The translations under genes were made by a program, and so were the position numbers. The notes below the pieces were generated by a model that saw only the letters and a program-made list of their open reading frames with translations, was not told where the DNA came from and made no database searches. A stretch of DNA of 38,065 nucleotides from Streptomyces palmae (GTDB lineage: Bacteria > Actinomycetota > Actinomycetes > Streptomycetales > Streptomycetaceae), in NCBI RefSeq assembly GCF_004684805.1, contig NZ_SRID01000023.1:1-38065 (forward strand), read 5' to 3'. Of this stretch, positions 8,887-16,661 are shown in pieces; positions within the stretch are counted from its first letter, which is position 1; each line of letters begins with the position of its first letter.

Positions 8887-9360
8887 ATGGACGCGCGACT
8901 GGACTTCTTCGCCGACCCGACCGGTGGCAGGACCCTCAAGCACTTCATGTCGGCGGGCAAGACGATCCAGGAGTCGTCGCTGCCGGCCGCGACGCGGGAG
9001 CTGGTGGCGCTGCGCGTGAGCCAGATCAACGGCTGCGCGGTCTGCCTCGACATGCACACCAAGGAGATGGCCGCCGCGGGCGAGACCTCGGTGCGGCTGA
9101 ACCTGGTCGCCGCCTGGCGGGAGGCCACCGTCTTCTCCGAGGCCGAGCGGGCCGCGCTGGCGCTGGCGGAGGCGGGGACCCGGGTCGCCGACGGGGCCGG
9201 CGGGGTCGGCGACGAGGTGTGGGCGGCCGCGGCCAAGCACTTCGACCAGGAGCAGCTCACCGCCCTGGTGATCCTGATCTCCTTCATGAACTCGGTGAAC
9301 CGGCTGAACATCATCACCCAGCAGCCGGCCGGCAGCTACGAGGTCGGCCAGTTCCACTGA
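8887..9360 (+). CDS. Carboxymuconolactone decarboxylase/AhpD-like protein
   Basis: The 157-residue protein has the AhpD-type core: REL VALRVSQINGCAVCLDMHTKE with the CxxC-x3-H motif (CAVCLDMH, Cys pair near residues 52-55). AhpD-like proteins use the two cysteines for thiol-disulfide or peroxidase chemistry. ATG 8887 has AAGGAG upstream. In many actinobacteria genes of this kind are the direct targets of the adjacent ECF41 sigma factor, and the promoter here fits. A DoxX-family membrane protein follows after 46 bases and the sigma factor after that, all on the same strand. True decarboxylase activity on carboxymuconolactone is unlikely; a redox role is more plausible. Confidence 0.9.
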   Translation: MDARLDFFADPTGGRTLKHFMSAGKTIQESSLPAATRELVALRVSQINGCAVCLDMHTKEMAAAGETSVRLNLVAAWREATVFSEAERAALALAEAGTRVADGAGGVGDEVWAAAAKHFDQEQLTALVILISFMNSVNRLNIITQQPAGSYEVGQFH

Positions 9361-9406
9361 GCGGCGAGGACGAGGAGAAGACACCGGGCGACGGGAACGT
9401 GAACTC

Positions 9407-9790
9407 ATGAACCTCGCACTGTGGATCGGTGCCGGACTGCTGGCCGCGGTGGCCCTGTTCGGCGGTCTGGTCAAACTCGTGGTGCCCACGCAGAAACTGG
9501 CCGCGGCCAAGGGCGCGGGATGGGTCGCGGACCTCGGCGGCGGTTTCGTCAAGACCCTCGGCGGCCTGGAGGTTCTGGCCGCACTGGGCCTGATCCTGCC
9601 CGCCGTGGTCGACACCGCGCCGGTCATGGTGCCGGTGACGGCCGTGTGCTGGGTCCTGCTGATGATCGGCGCGATGGCCACCCATGGTCGGCGCCGCGAG
9701 TTCCCGCTGGTGGCGGTGAACCTGTTCTATCTCGCGGTCGCGGTGTTCGTGGCGTGGGGCCGCTTCGGCCCCGAGTCCTTCACCGGCTGA
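9407..9790 (+). CDS. DoxX-family membrane protein
   Basis: The 127-residue protein has four predicted transmembrane segments (about residues 3-22, 45-65, 70-90 and 100-118) and the DoxX-like layout with a short cytoplasmic loop after the first helix (VKLVVPTQKLAAAKG). DoxX-like proteins occur with oxidoreductases and thiol-stress proteins; their biochemistry is poorly known. It is probably co-transcribed with the AhpD-like gene from the ECF41-type promoter and ends before a perfect 12-bp hairpin. It could be called a DoxX-like or SURF4-like protein equally well. Confidence 0.8.
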   Translation: MNLALWIGAGLLAAVALFGGLVKLVVPTQKLAAAKGAGWVADLGGGFVKTLGGLEVLAALGLILPAVVDTAPVMVPVTAVCWVLLMIGAMATHGRRREFPLVAVNLFYLAVAVFVAWGRFGPESFTG

Positions 9791-9868
9791 CCGGCCGCAC
9801 CGCACGGCCCCCGATCGACCGGCCCGTTCCGGTCCGTACCGGGGGCCGGCGGACGGCCTCTCGGCATC

Positions 9869-9897
9869 GGCCCGGAGCCCGCCATGGGCTCCGGGCC
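9869..9897. terminator. Hairpin after the DoxX gene
   Basis: The arms GGCCCGGAGCCC (9869-9880) and GGGCTCCGGGCC (9886-9897) form a perfect 12-bp stem with a 5-base loop. There is no T-run, as is usual for Streptomyces terminators. It would separate the AhpD-DoxX transcript from the sigma factor gene, which starts about 100 bases later. Confidence 0.6.
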
Positions 9898-10002
9898 CCG
9901 GGCATTACCCTGACCTGCCGGCGGTCCGGGTGATCACCACAAGGAAGCCCGTACCCGACCGGTGCGGCCGGGTACGCGGACGGAAGAAGACGGGGTTTCG
10001 GT

Positions 10003-10932
10003 GTGAACAAGGTCGAGGAGTTCGAGGAGCTGCGGCCGCTGCTGTTCTCGATCGCCTACCGGATTCTGGGCAGTGTGGCCGAGGCCGAGGACGCGGTGCA
10101 GGAGACCTGGCTGCGCTTCGACGGCTCATCGACGCGGCCCGTGTCGACCAGGGCCTTTCTGTCGACCACGGTGACCCGGATCTCGATCGACGTGCTGCGG
10201 TCCGCGCGGGTGCGGCGGGAGGAGTACGTGGGCCCGTGGTTCCCGGAGCCGCTGCTGAGCGACCCGTACCAGGATCCGGCACGGGCCGCGGAGTTGGCCG
10301 ACTCGGTGTCGATGGCGGCACTGCTGCTGCTGGAGCGGCTCAGCCCGCTGGAGCGCTCGGTGTTCGTGCTGCGGGAGGTGTTCGCCTTCGGGTTCGACGA
10401 GGTCGCCGCCGCGGTGGGGCGCTCGGAGGCGGCCTGCCGTCAGCTGCTGGTGCGAGCCCGCCGGCACATGGAGGACGGGCGGCCCCGGTTCGCGGCGGAC
10501 CGGCAGGAGCGGCAGGAGTTGGCGACGCGGTTCTTCGACGCCCTGACCAACGGTGATGTGGGCGGGCTGCGGAACCTGCTGGCCGCCGATGTGCAACTGG
10601 CCGGGGACGGCGGTGGCAAGGCCCCGCAGCTGGCCAAGGCCGTGGTGGGCGCGGTGAACGTGGCCCGGGTGCTGGGCACGATCTTCCCCTTGCTGAGCCG
10701 GGTCGACGTGACCTTCGAGCAGCGCGAGGTCAACGGGCAGCCGGGCGCCATCTTCCGCGACCGGGACGGCAGGGTGCTGCACACCCTGGCCCTCGATGTG
10801 CTGGACGGACGGATCCAGGCCGTCCGCACGGTGATCAACCCGGACAAGCTCGGCCACCTCGGGCCGGTCGCGGACGCCTGGGCCATCGACCGCGAGGTGA
10901 AGCAGGCCCGCCGGCGGTCCGCCCGGGCCTGA
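10003..10932 (+). CDS. ECF41-family RNA polymerase sigma factor (SigJ-like)
   Basis: The 309-residue protein has sigma region 2 (residues ~8-75, RPLLFSIAYRILGSVAEAEDAVQETWLR in two parts: RPLLFSIAYRILG and AEAEDAVQETWLR), the family motif YVGPWFPEPLL, region 4 (~110-165) and a SnoaL-like C-terminal extension (~180-300). The extension carries DGGGK (near 202) and NPDKL (near 284), the two signatures described for ECF41 sigma factors. In that group the extension replaces an anti-sigma factor and tunes activity. The gene is next to an AhpD-like target with a matching promoter. The start is a GTG at 10003. No ECF41-type promoter is visible before the sigma gene itself, so autoregulation is not supported by the sequence. 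Confidence 0.93.
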   Translation: MNKVEEFEELRPLLFSIAYRILGSVAEAEDAVQETWLRFDGSSTRPVSTRAFLSTTVTRISIDVLRSARVRREEYVGPWFPEPLLSDPYQDPARAAELADSVSMAALLLLERLSPLERSVFVLREVFAFGFDEVAAAVGRSEAACRQLLVRARRHMEDGRPRFAADRQERQELATRFFDALTNGDVGGLRNLLAADVQLAGDGGGKAPQLAKAVVGAVNVARVLGTIFPLLSRVDVTFEQREVNGQPGAIFRDRDGRVLHTLALDVLDGRIQAVRTVINPDKLGHLGPVADAWAIDREVKQARRRSARA

Positions 10933-10980
10933 GCGGCGCGCGGGCCCCGGTACGCCTACGCCCAGTGGCCGGCCTTCTGG

Positions 10981-11763
10981 TCAGGAGGCCAGCCACTGGT
11001 CGTAGGCGAGCTTGCACACCAGCGAGACGACGACCACGACCAGCACGCCCCGGACGAAGCCGTTCCCCTTCTTGAGTGCCATCCGGGCGCCGATGGTGCC
11101 GCCGGCGAGGTTGAAGACGGCCATCAGCCCGGCCAGCCGCCACAGCACATGGCCCTGGTAGGCGAAGGTCGCCAGGGCGCCGAGGTTGGTGCAGACATTG
11201 ACCACCTTGGAGGTGGCGGAGGCGGTCACCAGGTTCATCCGCATGGTGGCCACCAGCGCGATGACCAGGAAGGTGCCGGTGCCGGGGCCGACCAGCCCGT
11301 CATAGAAGCCGATGCCCAGACCGGCGATCAGGATGCCGGCGATGACCCTCCCCCGGGTCAGCGCGCCCAGGGCGGGGGCGGTGCCGAAGGCCGGGCGGAG
11401 CAGTACGAAGGCGAGGACGGCCAGCAGCACCGCCATGATCAGGGGGCGCAGCACCGCGCTGTCGATGCCGGCCGCGAAGAACGCCCCGGCCAGCGAGCCG
11501 CCCGCCGCGGCGAGCCCGATCCGTATCCCGGCCTTCATGTCCACCAGCCCCTTGCGGGTGTAGGTGGCGGCGGCGGCCGAGGTACCGACGATGGAGACCG
11601 CCTTGTTGGTGCCCAGCACGTACACCGGCGGCATGTCGGGCACGCCGACCAGCAGGGCGGGGAGTTGCAGCAGGCCGCCGCCGCCCACCACCGCGTCGAT
11701 CCAACCGGCCGCCGCGGCGGCCAGGCAGAGCAGGACGACCGTGGTCAGGGATATATCAGGCAT
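10981..11763 (-). CDS. TauE/SafE-family sulfite/sulfonate exporter-like membrane protein
   Basis: The 260-residue protein has the TauE/SafE duplicated layout of about eight transmembrane helices, with the conserved N-terminal GWIDAVVGGGGLLQLPALL region and its counterpart in the second half (IAGLGIGFYDGLVGPGTGTFL, split as IAGLGIGFYDGL and VGPGTGTFL). The family exports small sulfur-containing or organic anions, or sulfite; the substrate here is unknown. I chose ATG 11763 (MPDISL) because it starts directly before the first helix; ATG 11769 and an upstream start at 11799 are also in frame, and none has a strong ribosome site. The gene converges on the sigma factor gene with a 48-base gap. Confidence 0.85.
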   Translation of the reverse strand: MPDISLTTVVLLCLAAAAAGWIDAVVGGGGLLQLPALLVGVPDMPPVYVLGTNKAVSIVGTSAAAATYTRKGLVDMKAGIRIGLAAAGGSLAGAFFAAGIDSAVLRPLIMAVLLAVLAFVLLRPAFGTAPALGALTRGRVIAGILIAGLGIGFYDGLVGPGTGTFLVIALVATMRMNLVTASATSKVVNVCTNLGALATFAYQGHVLWRLAGLMAVFNLAGGTIGARMALKKGNGFVRGVLVVVVVSLVCKLAYDQWLAS

Positions 11764-11934
11764 GATCATGACCGTACGGCCCGCCGGCCGGGCGCTCACC
11801 GGCGGGGTCGGCGCCGGGCCTCCTGGCCGGACCTGGGCAGCCGCGGGTCCGGCTCCCCGAGGAGGCGCCGCACGGGATTCCGAGGGGAGGCGCCGGGGGG
11901 CGGCGGGGAGCCCCCGGCGAGGGGACGTGGCCCG

Positions 11935-12879
11935 CTACCGCCAGCGCCTGGCTCCCGGGCCGGTCGGATGCGTGCCCGTGACACCCATGATGGCCGAGTA
12001 GAGGGTGGTCTCCGCCGCGATGAACAGGCGGTTCCGCTTGGCGCCGCCCCAGGCGATGTTGGCGACCCTCTCGGGGACGTTCAGCCGCCCGATCAGCGTG
12101 CCGTCGGGGGCGTAGCAGTGCACGCCGTCGTCCATCGCGGCCACCCAGAGCCTGCCGCCGTCGTCGAAGCGGAGGTTGTCGAAGCGGGCGGACCCGCGGG
12201 CCGAGGCGTCGGCGAAGACCTTGCCGTCCGAGAGGGTGCCGTCCTCGCGTACGTCGAAGACCCGGATGACGCCGGCCCGGGTGTCGGAGACGAACAGCTG
12301 CCGCTCGTCGGCCGAGAAGACCAGGCCGTTGGGGGCGCCGAAGCAGTCGGCGACCAGGTCGACCGAGCCGTCGGCCGGGTCGATCCGGTACACGTTGTTG
12401 GAGCCGATCTCGCTCTCCGCGCGGTGGCCCTCGTAGTCACTGGTGATGCCGAAGTCCGGGTCGGAGAACCAGATCGAGCCGTCGGACTTCACCGTCGCGT
12501 CGTTCGGGCTGTTGAGCCGCTTGCCCTGCCAGCGGTCGGCCAGCACCGTGACGGTGCCGTCGTGCTCGGTCCGGGTCACCCGGCGGTTGCCCTGCTCGCA
12601 GGTGATCAGGCGGCCCTCGCGGTCGAGGGTGTTGCCGTTGGTGTGCCCGGCGGTGCGGCGGAAGACGCCGACCGCGCCGGACTCCTCGTCCCACCGCAGC
12701 ATCCGGTCGTTGGGGATGTCACTCCAGACCAACTGCCGCCAGGCGGGCAGGTACAGGGGCCCCTCGGCCCAGCGGCAGCCGGTGTACAGGACCTCCAGGG
12801 CCTCATCGCCGTTCATGCACCGCCCGGTGCGGAACCGGTCGTCGAACATCTCGTACAGCGCGGGGCGCTCGGTGGTCAT
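11935..12879 (-). CDS. SMP-30/gluconolactonase/LRE-family lactonase
   Basis: The 314-residue protein is a six-bladed beta-propeller of the SMP-30 type. Likely metal-binding positions are the Glu in RWAEGPLY (near residue 34), the Asn in LNSPNDATV (near 122), the Asn in GAPNGLVFS and the Asp in VSDTRAG (near 190). Such enzymes hydrolyse sugar-acid lactones in the cytoplasm. I chose ATG 12879 rather than 12894 because GGGAGGA lies 6 bases before it. The gene is divergent from an Lrp/AsnC regulator (101 bases apart) and lies next to a sugar-type ABC importer. That context suggests catabolism of an imported sugar or aldonate, though the substrate is not identifiable. Confidence 0.87.
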   Translation of the reverse strand: MTTERPALYEMFDDRFRTGRCMNGDEALEVLYTGCRWAEGPLYLPAWRQLVWSDIPNDRMLRWDEESGAVGVFRRTAGHTNGNTLDREGRLITCEQGNRRVTRTEHDGTVTVLADRWQGKRLNSPNDATVKSDGSIWFSDPDFGITSDYEGHRAESEIGSNNVYRIDPADGSVDLVADCFGAPNGLVFSADERQLFVSDTRAGVIRVFDVREDGTLSDGKVFADASARGSARFDNLRFDDGGRLWVAAMDDGVHCYAPDGTLIGRLNVPERVANIAWGGAKRNRLFIAAETTLYSAIMGVTGTHPTGPGARRWR

Positions 12880-12980
12880 GCGCGTCCTCCCCATCCAGCG
12901 TGGAGCAGATCTCCTATGGCGAAGAGCATAGATCGCCAGATGAGATACGGTTGTCGAACAGTTCTATCGAATGGAATGCA

Positions 12981-13433
12981 ATGGATCACATCGACCGGGT
13001 GCTGCTGGCACAGCTGCAGGAGGACGCCGCCCAGTCCTACGCCGCGCTGGGCCGGGCCGTGGGCCTCTCCGCAGGCGCCGCCCATGAGCGGGTGCGGAAG
13101 CTGCGGGAGCGCGGCGCGATCCGGCGCACCGCCGCCGAGGTGGACCCGGAGGCGGTGGGGGCCGGTGTGCTGGCCTATGTGACGGTCGAGTCGACCTCCT
13201 GGATGGGGGACACCGCGGAGGCCTTCGCCGCGCTCCCCGAGGTGCTGGAGGCCCACATCATCGCCGGCAGCGCCTCGGTGCTGGTGAAGGTCAGGACCGC
13301 GACCACCCGGCAGTTGCAGGACGTGCTGCGCCGGATCTACGCGATCGACGGAGTCAGCGGAACGCGGGCCACGGTGGTCCTGGAGACCTTCTTCGAGCGG
13401 CAGGTCTCCCCGCTCCTCGCGGACCAGGACTGA
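12981..13433 (+). CDS. Lrp/AsnC-family transcriptional regulator
   Basis: The 150-residue protein has an N-terminal helix-turn-helix (residues ~1-50, MDHIDRVLLAQLQEDAAQSY, then LGRAVGLSAGAAHERVRKL) and a C-terminal RAM ligand/oligomerisation domain (~65-145). I chose ATG 12981 since family members start right before this helix; a longer frame from 12900 adds 27 residues that look like intergenic sequence. It is divergent from the SMP-30 lactonase gene and 157 bases upstream of the ABC importer. It probably regulates one or both, and may bind in the 101-base gap, where a short dyad TCGA-N9-TCGA occurs (about 12954-12970). Family members respond to amino acids or other small effectors. Confidence 0.88.
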   Translation: MDHIDRVLLAQLQEDAAQSYAALGRAVGLSAGAAHERVRKLRERGAIRRTAAEVDPEAVGAGVLAYVTVESTSWMGDTAEAFAALPEVLEAHIIAGSASVLVKVRTATTRQLQDVLRRIYAIDGVSGTRATVVLETFFERQVSPLLADQD

Positions 13434-13590
13434 CCGGCGGCGCCGCGGCCAGGGAGCCGATCCCCGACCCCACGCGCGACTTCCCGCCCATCGACATACC
13501 GGCGCAACAAGTCTGTCGTAATCCCGCTCCATGGTTGATCGTTGAGCCGTACGATGCACGGCCTGGTCATCTCAGCGAGGGGGCACCGCC

Positions 13591-14847
13591 ATGTCCATCA
13601 GCCGCAGACGACTGCTCGGCGCCGGTACCGGGGCCGCGCTGACCGGCGCGTTGACCGCCGCGTGCGGTTCGAACACCGGCCGCGACGACGGCGGCTCGGG
13701 GCCGCGGATAGAGCAGTGGTACCACCAGTACGGGGAGTCGGGCACCGAGCAGGCGGTGCGGCGGTACGCCGGCGCCTACAAGCAGGCGGACGTCTCCATC
13801 CAGTGGCGGCCGGGCAACTACGACCAGCAGACCGCCGCCGCCCTGCTCACCGACTCCGGCCCGGACGTCTTCGAGGTCAACGGCCCGAGCCTGGACCAGA
13901 TCCAGGCCGAACAGGTGGTCGACCTCACCGATCTGCTGTCCGGGGTGAAGGACGACTTCAACCCGGCGGCGCTGGCACCCAAGATCCACGATGGGAGGAT
14001 CTGGGCGGTGCCGCAGGTGGTGGACACCCAGCTGCTGTACTACCGCAAGAGCCTGCTGGACGACGCCGGGGTGGAGCCGCCGAAGTCCCTGGACGAACTG
14101 GTCGACGCGGCGCGGAAACTCACCACCGGCAAGGTCAAGGGGCTGTTCCTGGGCAATGACGGCGGACCCGGCGTGCTGGAGGCCACCCCGCTGTACGCGG
14201 CCGGACTGTCGCCGGTCACCGAGGAGGGCAAGGTCGGCTTCGACGACCCGGCCGCCGCCCGCACCCTCGGCAAGCTGCGCCGGCTCCACCAGGACAAGTC
14301 GCTGCTGCTGGGCGCCCCCTCGGACTGGTCGGACCCCTCGGCCCTGCTCCAGGGGCTGACCGCGATGCAGTGGTCCGGGCTGTGGGCGCTGCCGCGGATC
14401 GCCAAGGAGCTGGGGGACGACTTCGGGGTGCTGCCCTTCCCCAAGGACGGGGCCGGTGCGCCCGCGGTGCCGGTGGGCGCGTACGGGGCGGCGGTCAGCG
14501 CCCGCAGCAAGCACCAGCGGGAGGCCAAGGCGTATGTGAAGTGGCTGTGGGTGGACCGCACCGACTACCAGGAGGACTTCGCGCTCTCCTACGGATTCCA
14601 CATCCCGGCCCGGCTCTCGCTGGCCAAGAAGGCGGCCACACTGCGCAAGGGCCCGGCGGCCGAGGTGGTGGGCTTCACCACCGACCACGGCTTCGCGCAG
14701 CCGCTGCTGTGGACCACCGCCGCCCGCACCGCGTACCGGGACGCGCTCAGCCGCATCGTCAAGGACGGCGCGAACCCGGAGAGCGAGCTGCGGGCAGTGG
14801 TCCGCAAGACCGAGTCCGAGCTGCGGCGCGTGCGGAAGAAGCACTGA
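13591..14847 (+). CDS. ABC importer solute-binding lipoprotein, sugar type (family 1), Tat-exported
   Basis: The 418-residue protein begins with a twin-arginine signal (SRRRLLG) and a lipobox-like LTAAC with Cys at residue 25, so it should be exported folded through Tat and lipid-anchored. The mature part has the typical family 1 binding-protein look: VVDLTDLLSGVKDDF, then the region around the hinge IWAVPQVVDTQLLYYRKSLL, and an aromatic-rich ligand cleft (MQWSGLWALP). It should capture a sugar or oligosaccharide for the two permeases that follow. Its stop overlaps the start of the first permease by one base (TGATG). The exact sugar is unknown. Confidence 0.9.
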   Translation: MSISRRRLLGAGTGAALTGALTAACGSNTGRDDGGSGPRIEQWYHQYGESGTEQAVRRYAGAYKQADVSIQWRPGNYDQQTAAALLTDSGPDVFEVNGPSLDQIQAEQVVDLTDLLSGVKDDFNPAALAPKIHDGRIWAVPQVVDTQLLYYRKSLLDDAGVEPPKSLDELVDAARKLTTGKVKGLFLGNDGGPGVLEATPLYAAGLSPVTEEGKVGFDDPAAARTLGKLRRLHQDKSLLLGAPSDWSDPSALLQGLTAMQWSGLWALPRIAKELGDDFGVLPFPKDGAGAPAVPVGAYGAAVSARSKHQREAKAYVKWLWVDRTDYQEDFALSYGFHIPARLSLAKKAATLRKGPAAEVVGFTTDHGFAQPLLWTTAARTAYRDALSRIVKDGANPESELRAVVRKTESELRRVRKKH

Positions 14848-15770
14848 TGGCGCCGGTGGTGCGGAAACTGCTGGGGCCGCAGAACCGCAATCTGTGGTTC
14901 TGGGTGTTCGTCGGCCCATTCGCCATCGGCCTCACCCTGTTCACCTACGTACCGCTGTGCTGGAGCGTCTACCTCAGCTTCTTCGACGCGCACAACACCG
15001 TCTCGCCCACCGACTTCGTGGGCCTGGACAACTACACGGCGATGCTGGGCGATGACGCCTTCACCGACAGCCTGGTGACCTTCGGGCTGTTCACCGCGTT
15101 CATCGTGCCGGCCACCTTCGTGCTGTCGCTCTCGCTGGCGCTGATGGTGAACCGGCTGCGCTGGGCCCAGGCGTTCTTCCGCTCGGTGTTCTTCCTCCCG
15201 GTCGCCTGCAGCTATGTGGTCGCGGCGCTGATATGGAAGATGTCGCTGTTCAGCGGGGTGCGTTTCGGGCTGGTGAACACCGTGCTCGGCTGGTTCGGGG
15301 TGGACCAGATCGCCTGGCTGTCCACCACCGACCCGCCCTGGTACTGGCTGGTGATCGTGACGGTGCGGCTGTGGTTGCAGACCGGCTTCTACATGGTGCT
15401 GTTCCTGGCCGGCCTGCAGCGCATCCCGCCCCTGCTGTACGAGGCGGCGGCGGTGGACGGGGCCCGGCCGGGCTGGCAGACCTTCCGGTACGTCACCTTC
15501 CCGCAGCTGCGGGCCACCTCGGTGGCGGTGGTGCTGCTGCTGGTGATCAACGCCTTCCAGGCCTTCGACGAGTTCTACAACCTGCTGTCGGACGCCCGCG
15601 GCTACCCGCCGTACGCCCGTCCGCCGCTGGTCTACCTCTACTACACCGCGCTGGGGCAGGAGCAGAACCTGGGGCTGGGCAGCGCGGGCGCGGTGATCCT
15701 GGCCCTGATCATCGCGCTGGTCACGGTGGCGCAGGCCCGCTTCTTCAGGCTCGGCCGGAAGGAGGACTGA
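14847..15770 (+). CDS. ABC importer permease 1, sugar type (MalF-like)
   Basis: The 307-residue protein starts at ATG 14847, sharing one base with the preceding stop. Six transmembrane helices are predicted. The cytoplasmic EAA loop is present as YEAAAVDGARPGWQTFRYV followed by TFPQLR, near residues 200-225, which is where the ATPase docks. It pairs with the next permease to form the membrane channel of a CUT1-type carbohydrate importer. The gene is tightly coupled to its neighbours, the next start lying 3 bases after its stop. Confidence 0.92.
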   Translation: MAPVVRKLLGPQNRNLWFWVFVGPFAIGLTLFTYVPLCWSVYLSFFDAHNTVSPTDFVGLDNYTAMLGDDAFTDSLVTFGLFTAFIVPATFVLSLSLALMVNRLRWAQAFFRSVFFLPVACSYVVAALIWKMSLFSGVRFGLVNTVLGWFGVDQIAWLSTTDPPWYWLVIVTVRLWLQTGFYMVLFLAGLQRIPPLLYEAAAVDGARPGWQTFRYVTFPQLRATSVAVVLLLVINAFQAFDEFYNLLSDARGYPPYARPPLVYLYYTALGQEQNLGLGSAGAVILALIIALVTVAQARFFRLGRKED

Positions 15771-15773
15771 GCC

Positions 15774-16637
15774 GTGGACCGGCGACGCGGACCCGTGGAC
15801 ATGCACGACGGGCTGGTGCGGGTGGGGCGGGCGCTGCGGCTGGTGCTGCTGATCGTCCTGGCGCTGCTCTTCCTGATCCCGTTCTATCTGCTGGTGCGCA
15901 ACGGGCTCTCCCGCGAGGCGGACATCACCGCCGCGGACTGGACCTTCTTCCCCCGCGACATCCAGTGGTCCAACATCACCGAGCTGTTCCAGGACCCCGA
16001 TGTGCCGATGGCCCGGGCGCTGCTGAACTCCTCGCTGATAGCGGTGGCCACCACCGTGGGCACCCTGCTGCTGGCCTCGCTGGCCGGGTACGGGCTGGCC
16101 CGGATCCCGTACCGGTACGCGGGGGTGGTCTTCTACTGGATCCTGGGCACCCTGATGGTGCCGGCCGCGGTCACCTTCGTGCCGAGCTTCGTGCTGGTGT
16201 CCTCGCTGGGGTGGGTGTCCACGATGCGCGGCCTGGTGGTGCCGACGCTGTTCAGCGCGTTCGCGGCGTTCATCTTCCGGCAGTACTTCCTGGGTTTCCC
16301 CCGGGAGTTGGAGGACGCGGCGCGGGTGGACGGGCTGGGGTACTGGCGCACCTACTGGCGGGTGGTGGTGCCCAACTCACGGCCGGTGTTCGCGGCCGTC
16401 GGCACCATCGTCTTCATCGGCGCCTGGAACTCCTTCCTGTGGCCGCTGGTCATCGGACAGGACCGGAACGCCTGGACGGTGCAGGTGGCGCTCTCCACCT
16501 TCAACACCGCGCAGACGGTGCGGGTCCATGAGCTGTTCGTCGCCTCGGCGGTCTCCATCCTGCCGCTGCTGCTGGTCTTCCTGCTGCTCCAGCGGCACAT
16601 CGTGGCGGGGGTGGAACGCTCCGGGATCGACGACTGA
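15774..16637 (+). CDS. ABC importer permease 2, sugar type (MalG-like)
   Basis: The 287-residue protein starts at GTG 15774, three bases after the previous stop. Six transmembrane helices are predicted, with the EAA loop LEDAARVDGLGYWRTYWRVV then VPNSRPV near residues 180-205. It completes the channel of the CUT1-type importer. No ATP-binding protein gene follows; the operon ends at a hairpin shared with the converging regulator. In Streptomyces several sugar importers use the shared ATPase MsiK encoded elsewhere, which is the likely explanation here. Confidence 0.92.
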   Translation: MDRRRGPVDMHDGLVRVGRALRLVLLIVLALLFLIPFYLLVRNGLSREADITAADWTFFPRDIQWSNITELFQDPDVPMARALLNSSLIAVATTVGTLLLASLAGYGLARIPYRYAGVVFYWILGTLMVPAAVTFVPSFVLVSSLGWVSTMRGLVVPTLFSAFAAFIFRQYFLGFPRELEDAARVDGLGYWRTYWRVVVPNSRPVFAAVGTIVFIGAWNSFLWPLVIGQDRNAWTVQVALSTFNTAQTVRVHELFVASAVSILPLLLVFLLLQRHIVAGVERSGIDD

Positions 16638-16641
16638 GACC

Positions 16642-16661
16642 AGCGCCCCTTACGGGGCGCT
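16642..16661. terminator. Bidirectional terminator shared by permease and DUF5937 regulator genes
   Basis: AGCGCCCC (16642-16649) and GGGGCGCT (16654-16661) form a perfect 8-bp stem with loop TTAC. The TAA stop of the converging regulator is in the loop (16650-16652), and the permease stop lies 5 bases before the stem. One hairpin thus appears to end both transcripts. Confidence 0.7.

Noticed and set aside
12950..12972. TCGAACAGTTCTATCGA as a LexA/SOS box
   Set aside because: The spacing and second half do not fit TCGAAC-N4-GTTCGA; it is at most a weak dyad.
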